From: Acidiphilium multivorum AIU301
GTDB taxonomy: Bacteria > Pseudomonadota > Alphaproteobacteria > Acetobacterales > Acetobacteraceae
DNA length: 64,000 bases
Direction: 5' to 3'
Assembly (NCBI RefSeq): GCF_000202835.1
Contig: NC_015186.1
Span: 248,001-312,000, forward strand
The notes under the pieces are model-generated. The model searched no databases and had not been told where the DNA came from. It worked only from the letters and a program-made list of their open reading frames with translations. The translations under genes and the position numbers were made by a program. Each line of letters opens with the position of its first letter. Positions within the stretch are counted from its first letter, which is position 1. This document shows positions 46,487 through 56,666 of this stretch, one piece after another.

Positions 46487-49400
46487 TCAGACGGTTGCTG
46501 TGCCGCCGGGGAGGGCTGACTGCCGGGGAGGAAGGCCGAGCGCCTGCACCAGCATGTCGACGCTTTCCGTCAAGGTCAGCGTACAGGTCGCGGCTATTCG
46601 TGCAGCAGGCATGTCCCTGCTCGGCGCGGTGTTATTGACATCGCCGCCGCGGTGGATGCAGCCGATCTCGATGGGCATGGACCGCCGCGCTCCTTGTTCA
46701 TCCAGCCAGGCACGGAAATCGTCGGCCACGGATCGGGAGACGCAAAGCGCGTTATCCGCCTCCGCGACGATTTCGAGCCAGTCGGTGCGGGGCTTTTCGC
46801 CATCGTGCGAAACCTGCCTGGGCACGCGTGCGGGCGGCTGGTCGTCGATGATAAAAGCTGTCCGGACGCCGAGCGTTCGCCAGCGCCGGTATAGGTCGGC
46901 TTGCCCAGAACCGGCGCGGTGGCTCGGATACAGCGCCAGAAAAACGTCGCCCGCGTGCGCGTCCACCGGTTCATCCTCGAATCCCTCAGACGGGACGCCG
47001 AGAAGGTTCATTGTCCAGCGCCTAGCGTAGCGATAGCCGTTGACCTTCACCGAGGCATGGACGGGCTCCACGCGAAATCCCGCCGGTGGCCTCCGCAACA
47101 GTTCGAGCAGAAGTTCCCGGGGCGATGATTGAATTCGGTCTTTCGAATCTGGTGCGAGCAGACCGGACACATCCACCAGGAATTGGCGAGTGATGGGCTG
47201 GGCTCCGTTCTGCGCGAGGCAGCCCGAGATCTGCGCGAGGTCGGCCGCGGTCAGTCCCGAAGCGGATCGGCCGATGGAACTGATCGCACCGCGGGTTGTT
47301 GCATCTGCCTGCCGATAGGCAACCTCGATCGCTTCGTGATAGGCGGCCGCGCATGCGCGCGGAGCGTGCGTCCTGAGGATGCGTTCGCGCGCGCGCTGGC
47401 CCAGGGCTTTGCGTTTCCCGCTATCACGCGCCAGAACGTCTAGAACGGCGGCGAGTTGAGCACGCTCGAATTTGTCCGGCAGCTTCCAGACCGTGTCCGC
47501 CGGGAGGTCCGCCATCGAACCGTTTGCGTTGACGATCGTGGCCACACCATAATTCATGCAGTCAAGAACGGCCGCGGAGGTTTCCCCGCGCGACAACGTG
47601 CGTAGTTGCACCGCGATATCGGTAGCGGCGAGATAGTCGCGATATGTCGATTGATCGGTCCAGCCGGTGATGAGAATCCGTTCCGCGGCCCGGCTGTTCC
47701 TTGCTGTCGCAAGCAGGGCGCGGCCATAATCGTCGTTGGAATGGCCGCCGACGAAAGCGAGATAGGCGTCGGGACGATCGGCATGTGCCGAGGCGAGCCA
47801 GGCTTCGAGCGTGACGTGGTTCAGCTTGGTCGCGTTAAGGCCGCCGAAGCTGCAGGTCAGCATCGCATCTTCGGGCAATCCGATCCGCCTTCGTGCCTCC
47901 GATCGATGAAACCCAAAAGCGGGTGCGCGGAGGAGGGGGATGATCGCCCAATCTCGTGCCGTGTCGGGGCCGTACCATTGTCTGGCGAGGCGCACCGCAT
48001 TGGGGCCGTGAACGATGATTCCAATTGCATCCGAAAGCACGTCCGCGTTGCACGGAAAGTCCCAGATGACCGAATTGATGTCCCCGCGCTTGTAGCGCTG
48101 TTCTGCAGCCGCGTAACCGTGGCTTCGATAGAGCGCCCTTGCCAGATGGCCGGCGCGGCCGACATCGCCTTCCATCCACCAGGCGACGCCTGACAGGAAG
48201 AAATCGTGCAGCGTTACCACGCCGGGGACTTCTCGCAGAAGGTCGAACATGTGCTGATGAAATGCCGAGTTCCCGAACTGGTACAGGACCCGGTCGTAGG
48301 ACGAGGGGTTGGCGCTCAGCCAGTCGGGCGAGCGGATCGGGAATTGGCTGCGGAGCCATTCGGGCCCGATATCCGGCCGACTGGCGATGATCTCGATTTC
48401 ATAGAAGCGTGACAGTTCGGGAATCAGCTCGGCACTGTAATCGCTGATTCCGCTCTGTTCTGGCGGCAGAGGCGAGATGTAGGCCAGTTTTGGGCGGGGC
48501 GTTTGCGTGCGGCGCCTTTGCGGCAGCAGCGCATGGCGCAAATGGAGCGCTTCGAGAGCTTTCACCGCGCGTTGCGCCGTGATGTCCCAGGAAAAACGGG
48601 TGGCTTGCTCAAGGCCATGGGAGACAAGTCGTTCCCGGAACCTCCGATCCTCCAGAACCTGTTGGAGACTGTTCGCAATTGAGTCCGGATTCAGCGGATT
48701 GAACAGGGCTTCGTCCAGGCCGACGACTTCCGGCAGGCTCGATGCGTTGCTGGCAATCACCGGCGCGCCACATGCCATCGCTTCCAGCGCGGGCAACCCG
48801 AAGCCTTCATGCCAACTCGGAAATACGAAGGCAGTGCAGGCGTGATAGAGGTGGATGAGGTCGTCCTCGGGCACGAAACCGGTGAACATCAGCGTCGAGG
48901 CGCCAAGCCCTTCGCGTCGAGCGAGAGTTCTCAGCCGGTCTTGTGCGTCATCATCCGCCTTGCAGACGATGGCAAGCTGATGGGCTTCACGTAGGTGCGC
49001 GGGGAGTCGGGCGAAAGCGGTAACGAGCCGATCGAGATTCTTGCGATGATCGATTCCTCCGGTGTACATCACGAACGGCAGGTTGAGACCGTAGCGTGCC
49101 CGCACCGTATCCAGAGTGGAAAGAGGCAGATTTCGCCGATGGAATTGCGGATCCGCAGCTGCGCCGATATTGACCGTTTGACCCGCCGGAAAGCCGAGGT
49201 GGTCTTTTGCTTCCTTTGAGCTGGATGCTGAAATAGCCAGCAGCAGATCTGCGCGCCGCAGATGGTCCAGCTGGGCTTCGTACCATTTTTCTATCACGGC
49301 ATGATGCGAAAGATAAGTTTCGCGGTGGATGAGGGGGATCAGGTCATAAAGCACCGCAGCCGTCGGAATGTCGTGCAAGGTGCCGATGCTGGCGACGGCG

Positions 49401-49756
49401 TCGTCGATCAGGCCCTCGAAGAGACTGGAAACCAGAACGACATCCGGCCGAAGCGCGGCGAGATAGGCTTCCCGGACGCATGCGGCTGCCCGTCTCCGCG
49501 CATGATTGGTGTCATCTGCCGCGCTGATCCCTCTCGGGCATTGCCAGACGCGAAAATGTCCTGGCGGCAGGAGTGGCGCGAAGGTCGCCCGAAGCAGCGG
49601 CAGCGAATCGGGAAAGGCATCGCTGGTAGCGATAATGACGTCATGAAGCCCGCGCCAGCGTGCGATGCCTTGGGCCAAACCCATCGTGTAGCGCCCGATT
49701 CCGCGAAACGCGCTGCCGCTCGTCTGGGCTCCTTGCACATCAATGACGATGCGCAT
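46487..49756 (-). CDS. Multidomain glycosyltransferase with truncated third domain
   Basis: A 1089-residue cytoplasmic protein with two complete GT4-type modules and the first half of a third. Module 1 (about 1-405) starts IVIDVQGAQTSGSAFRGIGR and has FVMYTGGIDHRKNLDRLV and SWHEGFGLPALEAMACG. Module 2 (about 425-830) starts LAYISPLPPEQSGISDYSAE and has TCSFGGLNATKLNH and LRTLSRGETSAAVLDCMNYG. Module 3 (from about 890, FLVDVSGLLAPDSKD) reaches ALCVSRSVADDFRAWL and then stops soon after GCIHRGGDV. The usual donor-binding half, including the EPRKGH-type block, is missing. Such chains usually polymerise mannan- or O-antigen-like sugars. It starts in a TGATG overlap with the small gene upstream. 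Confidence 0.82.
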   Translation of the reverse strand: MRIVIDVQGAQTSGSAFRGIGRYTMGLAQGIARWRGLHDVIIATSDAFPDSLPLLRATFAPLLPPGHFRVWQCPRGISAADDTNHARRRAAACVREAYLAALRPDVVLVSSLFEGLIDDAVASIGTLHDIPTAAVLYDLIPLIHRETYLSHHAVIEKWYEAQLDHLRRADLLLAISASSSKEAKDHLGFPAGQTVNIGAAADPQFHRRNLPLSTLDTVRARYGLNLPFVMYTGGIDHRKNLDRLVTAFARLPAHLREAHQLAIVCKADDDAQDRLRTLARREGLGASTLMFTGFVPEDDLIHLYHACTAFVFPSWHEGFGLPALEAMACGAPVIASNASSLPEVVGLDEALFNPLNPDSIANSLQQVLEDRRFRERLVSHGLEQATRFSWDITAQRAVKALEALHLRHALLPQRRRTQTPRPKLAYISPLPPEQSGISDYSAELIPELSRFYEIEIIASRPDIGPEWLRSQFPIRSPDWLSANPSSYDRVLYQFGNSAFHQHMFDLLREVPGVVTLHDFFLSGVAWWMEGDVGRAGHLARALYRSHGYAAAEQRYKRGDINSVIWDFPCNADVLSDAIGIIVHGPNAVRLARQWYGPDTARDWAIIPLLRAPAFGFHRSEARRRIGLPEDAMLTCSFGGLNATKLNHVTLEAWLASAHADRPDAYLAFVGGHSNDDYGRALLATARNSRAAERILITGWTDQSTYRDYLAATDIAVQLRTLSRGETSAAVLDCMNYGVATIVNANGSMADLPADTVWKLPDKFERAQLAAVLDVLARDSGKRKALGQRARERILRTHAPRACAAAYHEAIEVAYRQADATTRGAISSIGRSASGLTAADLAQISGCLAQNGAQPITRQFLVDVSGLLAPDSKDRIQSSPRELLLELLRRPPAGFRVEPVHASVKVNGYRYARRWTMNLLGVPSEGFEDEPVDAHAGDVFLALYPSHRAGSGQADLYRRWRTLGVRTAFIIDDQPPARVPRQVSHDGEKPRTDWLEIVAEADNALCVSRSVADDFRAWLDEQGARRSMPIEIGCIHRGGDVNNTAPSRDMPAARIAATCTLTLTESVDMLVQALGLPPRQSALPGGTATV

Positions 49757-50082
49757 CAGCGTATCCTGGCCGTTTCGTCTTCATTGAGGCTGGCGCGAAG
49801 GAGTTGAGCGTAGATCTTCGCCGCCGTTAGCGGCAGGTCGGGATCCGCATGACGAGCCCTAGCCAGCCGCGATCGAGCCGCATGGGCCCGCACCTGTCCG
49901 CGGGGACGGGGAGAGCCGGGGGGCGTCGGCCGCAAAGCCGCGCGCAGAACCCGATCCAGCCATGGAAAGTGTCGCAAGATGTTGATTGCGAGTGCGCGCA
50001 GCCTCGGCATGGCCCGTACCCGATCCGCCAATCCGCTCAGGGTAAGACGCACAAGACGTCGAAAGAAATAGGCGGGTTGCAC
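49756..50082 (-). CDS. Small hypothetical protein coupled to the glycosyltransferase
   Basis: A 108-residue basic protein (Arg/Leu-rich) with amphipathic helices and a C-terminal stretch TAAKIYAQLLRASLNEDE. I do not recognise a named domain; similar small linkers accompany multidomain glycosyltransferases and FkbM genes. The start is a GTG at 50082 with GAGGG six bases upstream, three bases after the FkbM stop. Its own stop overlaps the ATG of the large glycosyltransferase (TGATG), good evidence that it is translated. It may help assemble or tether the transferase, but this is a guess. Confidence 0.6.
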   Translation of the reverse strand: MQPAYFFRRLVRLTLSGLADRVRAMPRLRALAINILRHFPWLDRVLRAALRPTPPGSPRPRGQVRAHAARSRLARARHADPDLPLTAAKIYAQLLRASLNEDETARIR

Positions 50083-50084
50083 GG

Positions 50085-51059
50085 TCAGCCCTCATGAGTT
50101 TGGCGCGACATCCGCCGTATGAAGTTCATTGCGGCTCTAAACGGACTCGTCACGCGCCACGAGCGGCTGGCATGGATCTCCATGATCAGCCGCTCCGCTT
50201 CACGCAGCCTGGAAGCCGCCTGGTTCGCCTGTTGTTCCGCGTCATGTCGCAGGGCCTTTTCACGCTCCATCCGCTGCTCAGCTTCCTGCTCTCGTGCCTG
50301 GATTACGGCGAGCATTTGTCGGCAAAACGGAGCGGAGGCAAGCCCGCTCAAACTGAAATTATCAAATATATTTGGGCCGTAGCAAAAATAAGATTGTAAT
50401 TCTAGATGTCGTATACTGATATAAAATCTGTTTAACCCGTCAAAATATACAAATTTATAGCCTAATTTTGAGATAATTTCTTCCCAATCCGAAAAAGTCG
50501 GGTTTTTCGTATTGGGTTTGGTGCTTTCGATCACGATTATCCACGGCCGTACAGCGGACGGCGCCCAGGTGGAAATCACCTCTCGTTCCATCCCTTCCAC
50601 GTCAATTTTCATCCAATGGATAACTTGATCCGTCATTTCATCGAGAATGTCGGATAGCGGTCGGCACGGCACCTTGATGCGGTTGACGGAAAATCCGCGT
50701 TGACGGTGCTCATCGGCAAGGGAGGCATCGCCCGTGCTCAACCCGGTATCGGCAATTTCGTAGAAGTCGATCGTATCGCTGGTCGCCCCGATCGCAGCTT
50801 CGATAACGTTCTCGTCAGGGCGCGCGACCCGGAGGCGTTCGGCATAAGCCGGGTTTGGCTCGACATGAACCCCGCGCCATCCGCGCTCGTAAAACGCGAG
50901 GCTAACGGAATCGATGATCGGATCCTGTGCGCCGATGTCGATATAGATTCCAGGCGAAACATGCCCGAGCGCGCGCCAGAGCATGACATCCTCGAAATTC
51001 TGGGCATAGGAAATGAACTGACGTTCGGAGCCGGCTTCAGGCGCCATTAATCCCCACAT
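50085..51059 (-). CDS. FkbM family methyltransferase with C-terminal coiled coil
   Basis: A 324-residue SAM-dependent methyltransferase of the FkbM family, usually modifying sugars of surface glycans. The domain (about 15-215) has SYAQNFEDVMLWRALGH, YIDIGAQDPIIDSVSLAFYE (motif I region), GVHVEPNPAYAERL and HWMKIDVEGMEREVI. Residues about 255-305 form a charged coiled coil (AREQEAEQRMEREKALRHD) before a basic tail. The DNA at 50340-50520 is markedly AT-rich compared with all neighbours. Starts at 51059 or 51047 are possible; the latter has GGGGA upstream. The IS element lies beyond its promoter region. Confidence 0.83.
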   Translation of the reverse strand: MWGLMAPEAGSERQFISYAQNFEDVMLWRALGHVSPGIYIDIGAQDPIIDSVSLAFYERGWRGVHVEPNPAYAERLRVARPDENVIEAAIGATSDTIDFYEIADTGLSTGDASLADEHRQRGFSVNRIKVPCRPLSDILDEMTDQVIHWMKIDVEGMEREVISTWAPSAVRPWIIVIESTKPNTKNPTFSDWEEIISKLGYKFVYFDGLNRFYISIRHLELQSYFCYGPNIFDNFSLSGLASAPFCRQMLAVIQAREQEAEQRMEREKALRHDAEQQANQAASRLREAERLIMEIHASRSWRVTSPFRAAMNFIRRMSRQTHEG

Positions 51060-51306
51060 GAAATCACTGTGAACTATACGTGCTGGCTCCGAAATAATCT
51101 TTTCGGAGCAGTCGTTCTAGCCGGCTTCCGGGTATGAAAGCCAATCGGCGCAATTCAGACGGCTGGCCCTGGCTACGGGTGAACGGTGGCTGACATCATT
51201 CGGACGGCGCCGCTCGTAGGATCGACCCACCTGAACGGCGGGAAGGAACGAGTGAGAGGGAGGTGAGCGCAATGAGATGGGGTAACGGGCCGGTCATCTG
51301 GAGATG
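51060..51306. other. Intergenic region between the FkbM gene and the IS element
   Basis: No gene seen. It contains a 9-bp inverted repeat GCTCCGAAA (51086-51094) / TTTCGGAGC (51101-51109), a TATAGT box on the minus strand at 51073-51078 that could be the -10 of the FkbM gene, and a 7-bp palindrome GTCATCT/AGATGAC (51293-51307) immediately left of the likely IS end. Confidence 0.5.
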
Positions 51307-51313
51307 ACGGATT

Positions 51314-51328
51314 GGGTGGCTGTCCCTC
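51314..51328 (+). repeat. Left subterminal inverted repeat of the IS
   Basis: GGGTGGCTGTCCCTC. It matches the right copy at GGGTG and TCCCTC, with a spacer of 4 bases here and 5 on the right. Confidence 0.6.
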
Positions 51329-51391
51329 AGAATGATGGTGTGAGTTTGAACGGAGTCAGGATGGTCCTGCTCCAAGCATCATCGAGGGACA
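51321..51391 (+). other. Two-level hairpin directly upstream of the transposase
   Basis: TGTCCCTC (51321-51328) plus TGATG (51333-51337) pair with CATCATCGAGGGACA (51377-51391). An inner hairpin, GGAG-T-CAGGA (51352-51361) with TCCTG-CTCC (51365-51373), closes on TGG. The outer arm ends four bases before the transposase ATG, so it could mask the ribosome site or be part of a guide-type RNA. Confidence 0.6.
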
Positions 51392-51394
51392 ACC

Positions 51395-52429
51395 ATGGAG
51401 CATTATGCAGGAATTGACGTGTCGTTGGAAAGCTCGGCGGTATGCGTGATCGACGCGACGGGTCGGGTGGTTTGCGAGGGCAAGGTGGCGACGGAACCAG
51501 AGACGCTGATCGACTGGCTGCGACAATCAGATGTTGCTTTCGCCCGGATTGGCCTTGAAGCGGGCCCGCTGTCGCAATGGCTATATGCGGGCCTGCGGGA
51601 GGCGGGTTTTCCTATTGAGCTGCTGGAGACGCGGCATGTGCGGGCGGCGTTCAGGACGATGCCGGTGAAGACGGATCGCAAGGACGCCCGGGGCATTGCG
51701 CAGCTGATGCGCCTTGGCTGGTTCCGGCCGGTGCACTGCAAGTCGATGGCGGCCCAGGAGTTGCGGGCGATCTTGACGGCACGCAAGCTGGTCCAGGGCA
51801 AGCTGCATGACGTGGAGATGAGCCTGCGCGGCATTCTCCGCGGCTTCGGGCTGAAGGTCGGTCCGACGACACGGCGGACATTTGCCGACCGTGTCCGTGA
51901 GCTGGTGGCCGGACATCCGACCTTGCAAATGATCGCCGAAGCACTGCTGTCGGCCAGCGATGAACTGGGTCGTCAGCTTGGCCAGTTTGAGGCGCAGGTT
52001 CGGAGCCTGGCACGGCGGAACCCGAAAGCTCGGCTGCTGATGTCCACACCCGGCGTCGGCGCGGTCGTGGCGTTGACCTACGTGGCGGCAATCGACGATC
52101 CGGCTCGGTTCCGATCGTCACGAACGGTCGGGGCGCATTTCGGCCTGACGCCGCGGAAGTACCAGTCGGGCGAGACGGATGTGACGGGACGGATCTCGAA
52201 GATCGGTGACGTCGGTGTCCGCACCGCGCTCTACGAAGCGGCGAACGTCATTCTCACTCGGCCAGTGAAAGGATCGACGCTGAAGAGTTGGGCGATGCGC
52301 GTGGCCGCTCGCGCGGGGATGCGCAAGGCCAAGGTGGCCCTGGCCCGCAAGCTCGCCGTTGTGCTGCATCGGATGCTAGCCGGCGGCACTGCGTTCGACG
52401 CCACGATGGCGGCAGCGCCGCGGGCATAA
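51395..52429 (+). CDS. IS110 family transposase
   Basis: A 344-residue DEDD recombinase. The RuvC-like catalytic residues are visible as Asp8 (YAGIDVS), Glu55 (RIGLEAGP), Asp94 and Asp97 (KTDRKDARG). The C-terminal Transposase_20 domain has LMSTPGVGAVVALTYVAAID and the catalytic serine Ser268 in TGRISKIGD. The frame is intact from ATG to stop, so the enzyme may be active. IS110 enzymes insert without a transpososome of the DDE type, and members are guided by a bridge RNA from the element's noncoding end. It is closest in look to the elements common in Rhizobiales and Acetobacteraceae. Confidence 0.93.
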   Translation: MEHYAGIDVSLESSAVCVIDATGRVVCEGKVATEPETLIDWLRQSDVAFARIGLEAGPLSQWLYAGLREAGFPIELLETRHVRAAFRTMPVKTDRKDARGIAQLMRLGWFRPVHCKSMAAQELRAILTARKLVQGKLHDVEMSLRGILRGFGLKVGPTTRRTFADRVRELVAGHPTLQMIAEALLSASDELGRQLGQFEAQVRSLARRNPKARLLMSTPGVGAVVALTYVAAIDDPARFRSSRTVGAHFGLTPRKYQSGETDVTGRISKIGDVGVRTALYEAANVILTRPVKGSTLKSWAMRVAARAGMRKAKVALARKLAVVLHRMLAGGTAFDATMAAAPRA

Positions 52430-52671
52430 GCATGAGCACAAAATAGAAGCAGGAGGAGATATCAAGTTCGGGCGAGGCTGACACCTCTCGTCCGGAGCAG
52501 GTCCCGTCGCCGGGACGATGGATCAGGCCAGGCCGCTATGAGCGCGGCAGCATCATTCGGTGACTGCGCATCTTGAGATTGGCCGACCGGTCCTCATCAG
52601 ACCCCATGAAGCAGCGGACCAGCGCCGACTGCGGACAGAAGCAAGACACCGGCGATGGTACAGCTCTCAAC

Positions 52672-52687
52672 GAGGGACTTGACACCC
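52672..52687 (-). repeat. Right subterminal inverted repeat of the IS
   Basis: On the minus strand GGGTGTCAAGTCCCTC, matching the left copy in its two halves. The plus strand of the same stretch contains the TTGACA that may serve as a -35 box at a circle junction. Confidence 0.6.
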
Positions 52688-52878
52688 ATAGGCCCGTTAC
52701 AGAAGCGCTCATTCTGGCCAACGGAAGCGGGGCGAAGCGTGTAGGAGAGTGATCCGGGTTGCCGGGCGAGGCGTACGACACTCGGTCATGCCCGTCGACG
52801 TGCTTGATCTAGCCCGGATGTCTGGCGACATCCCCGATCCGACCAAGCACGAGGAAGCAGGCACAGCTGGAGGGACGG

Positions 52879-53290
52879 TCAGGCCCTCTGGCGCGCGTTG
52901 CTCAGCAGGCGCGCGATCAGCACGGCGATAATAATAGCTGAGCCGATCACCGTGCCCTGCAAGCAGGGCTAGACGTTCAGCAGATTTAGCCCGTTGCCGA
53001 TGAACATCGTGACGAAGGCGCTGAACAGCGTGCCGATGATCGAGCCGTGACCGCTGTAGAGGCTGGCGATGCCGATCACCGCCGCGGCGATTGCGGCGAG
53101 CTTGAGCCCCTTCCCGCCGAGCGGGTCGATGGAGAGGATGCGCGAGGCGAGGAAGATCGCGGCGACGGTGCCCTTCGGGCCAGAGATGATATCGGCCACC
53201 ACATTCCATGCGCGGATGCGCAGGCCAGCGCCGCGGCGCGGGTCACCTCGAGATGGGAACCGATCCTGAGCAACTTCTTCTTGCCGCCGA
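52879..53290 (-). pseudogene. Remnant of a RbsC-like sugar ABC transporter permease
   Basis: The readable part, from about 53205 down, has NVVADIISGPKGTVAAIF, then GGKGLKLAAIAAAVIGIASL and SIIGTLFSAFVTMFIGNGLN, the C-terminal membrane part of RbsC-type permeases. An in-frame TAG at 52969-52971 interrupts it, after which the same frame resumes (QGTVIGSAIIIAVLIARLL) to a TGA at 52879. A short N-terminal piece (GSHLEVTRAAALAC) lies upstream in another frame. Most of the middle of the protein is gone. The change Ser TCG to TAG would explain the stop. 52695-52878 holds nothing recognisable. Confidence 0.7.
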
Positions 53291-53553
53291 TCTTTTGGCA
53301 ACGGAAGCGTCAGAGCTTTCCTCCTGCCATCGTTAACAGCAGGAACAAGACATTGGAATCGAACATCATGCAAGGCTTGTCGAGCGCCTTCGACTCACGG
53401 ATGGCGGCGTCCGCAAGTGTATCCCCATTCCCATACACGATGTCCGCCCCCTCGTGCCCCGAGGTTTGGGGCGATGTCTCGTGAGACGGATTGGGCCGCC
53501 GGTAAGGGAAAAATAGAAGAGGTAGACGTCTGAGATCGTGTGAAAAGGCGAAA

Positions 53554-53644
<91 letters not shown>

Positions 53645-53656
53645 GCAGCCGCGCGG

Positions 53657-53686
53657 CTTATAGGCATGTTGGCGCCGGCTAGGCAA
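53657..53686 (-). promoter_or_regulatory. Probable promoter of tRNA-Ser
   Basis: On the minus strand TTGCCT (53686-53681), an 18-base spacer, and TATAAG (53662-53657), just upstream of the tRNA. A GC palindrome, AGCCGC/GCGGCT (53647-53658), lies between the -10 and the mature 5' end. Confidence 0.5.
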
Positions 53687-53730
53687 CAGTCGGCTTGCGG
53701 TTGGTGGTGCCCTGCCATCGGGCGAATCAA

Positions 53731-53758
53731 TTGACAGCAGGGCGCATCCCGCTATAAC
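53731..53758 (+). promoter_or_regulatory. Promoter of rplU-rpmA
   Basis: TTGACA (53731-53736), a 16-base spacer, and TATAAC (53753-53758), followed by a leader of about 80 bases before rplU. It is divergent from the tRNA-Ser promoter. Confidence 0.7.
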
Positions 53759-53842
53759 CCCGCAATCTCGCGATGCCGAAAGGTTTCGCGCAGCTTTTTT
53801 TGTCCGCCCGCGCGGCGTTGCAGATAGAATTGGACCAGATCG

Positions 53843-54157
53843 ATGTTCGCAGTCATCCGCACCGGCGGAAAACAATATCGCGTCGTGCCGGACGCGGTGC
53901 TGAAGGTCGAGAAGCTCGAGGCCGAGGCCGGCAGCACCGTCACCTTCACCGACGTTCTCGCCATCGGCGGTGAACAGGGCGTGACCTTGGGCAAACCCGT
54001 TGTCGAGGGTGCGACGGTCACCGCCACGGTGATCGCGCAGGACAAGCTCGATACGGTCATCATCTTCAAGAAGCGCCGCCGGCAGAACAGCCGTCGCAAG
54101 AATGGCCACCGCCAGCCGGTGACCGTGCTGCGCGTGTCCGGCATCAACGCCGCCTGA
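53843..54157 (+). CDS. rplU: 50S ribosomal protein L21
   Basis: A 104-residue large-subunit protein binding 23S rRNA with L20. It starts [20 protein letters not shown] and has [20 protein letters not shown], the conserved basic rRNA-binding stretch. L21 is always paired with L27, as here, with rpmA 15 bases downstream. A clear sigma-70-type promoter lies upstream. Confidence 0.97.
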   Translation: MFAVIRTGGKQYRVVPDAVLKVEKLEAEAGSTVTFTDVLAIGGEQGVTLGKPVVEGATVTATVIAQDKLDTVIIFKKRRRQNSRRKNGHRQPVTVLRVSGINAA

Positions 54158-54172
54158 TCGGAGGGATATCCC

Positions 54173-56651
<2,479 letters not shown>

Positions 56652-56666
56652 GCCCGAGAACAAGCG

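Larger units (their letters stand above)
51307..52694 (+). mobile_element. IS110-family insertion sequence, IS1111-like, about 1.39 kb
   Basis: The ends are placed, to within about 10 bases, by a pair of subterminal inverted repeats: GGGTGGCTGTCCCTC (51314-51328) and, on the opposite strand, GGGTGTCAAGTCCCTC (52687-52672). The transposase occupies 51395-52429, leaving a short left flank and about 260 bases of structured noncoding DNA on the right, the layout of the IS1111 subgroup. A TTGACA at 52679-52684 near the right end could form a junction promoter in a circular form. No target duplication is seen, as expected for the family. Confidence 0.65.

Noticed and set aside
51194-52560. CATCATTCGG occurs at 51194-51203 and 52551-52560 and might be a target duplication of the IS
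   Set aside because: IS110 elements do not normally duplicate their target, and the subterminal inverted repeats place the ends at about 51307 and 52694. A 10-base match between two such regions can occur by chance.
52709-53209. Minus-strand frame of 166 codons next to the IS
   Set aside because: It reads the permease remnant in the wrong frame; the correct frame gives RbsC-like sequence.
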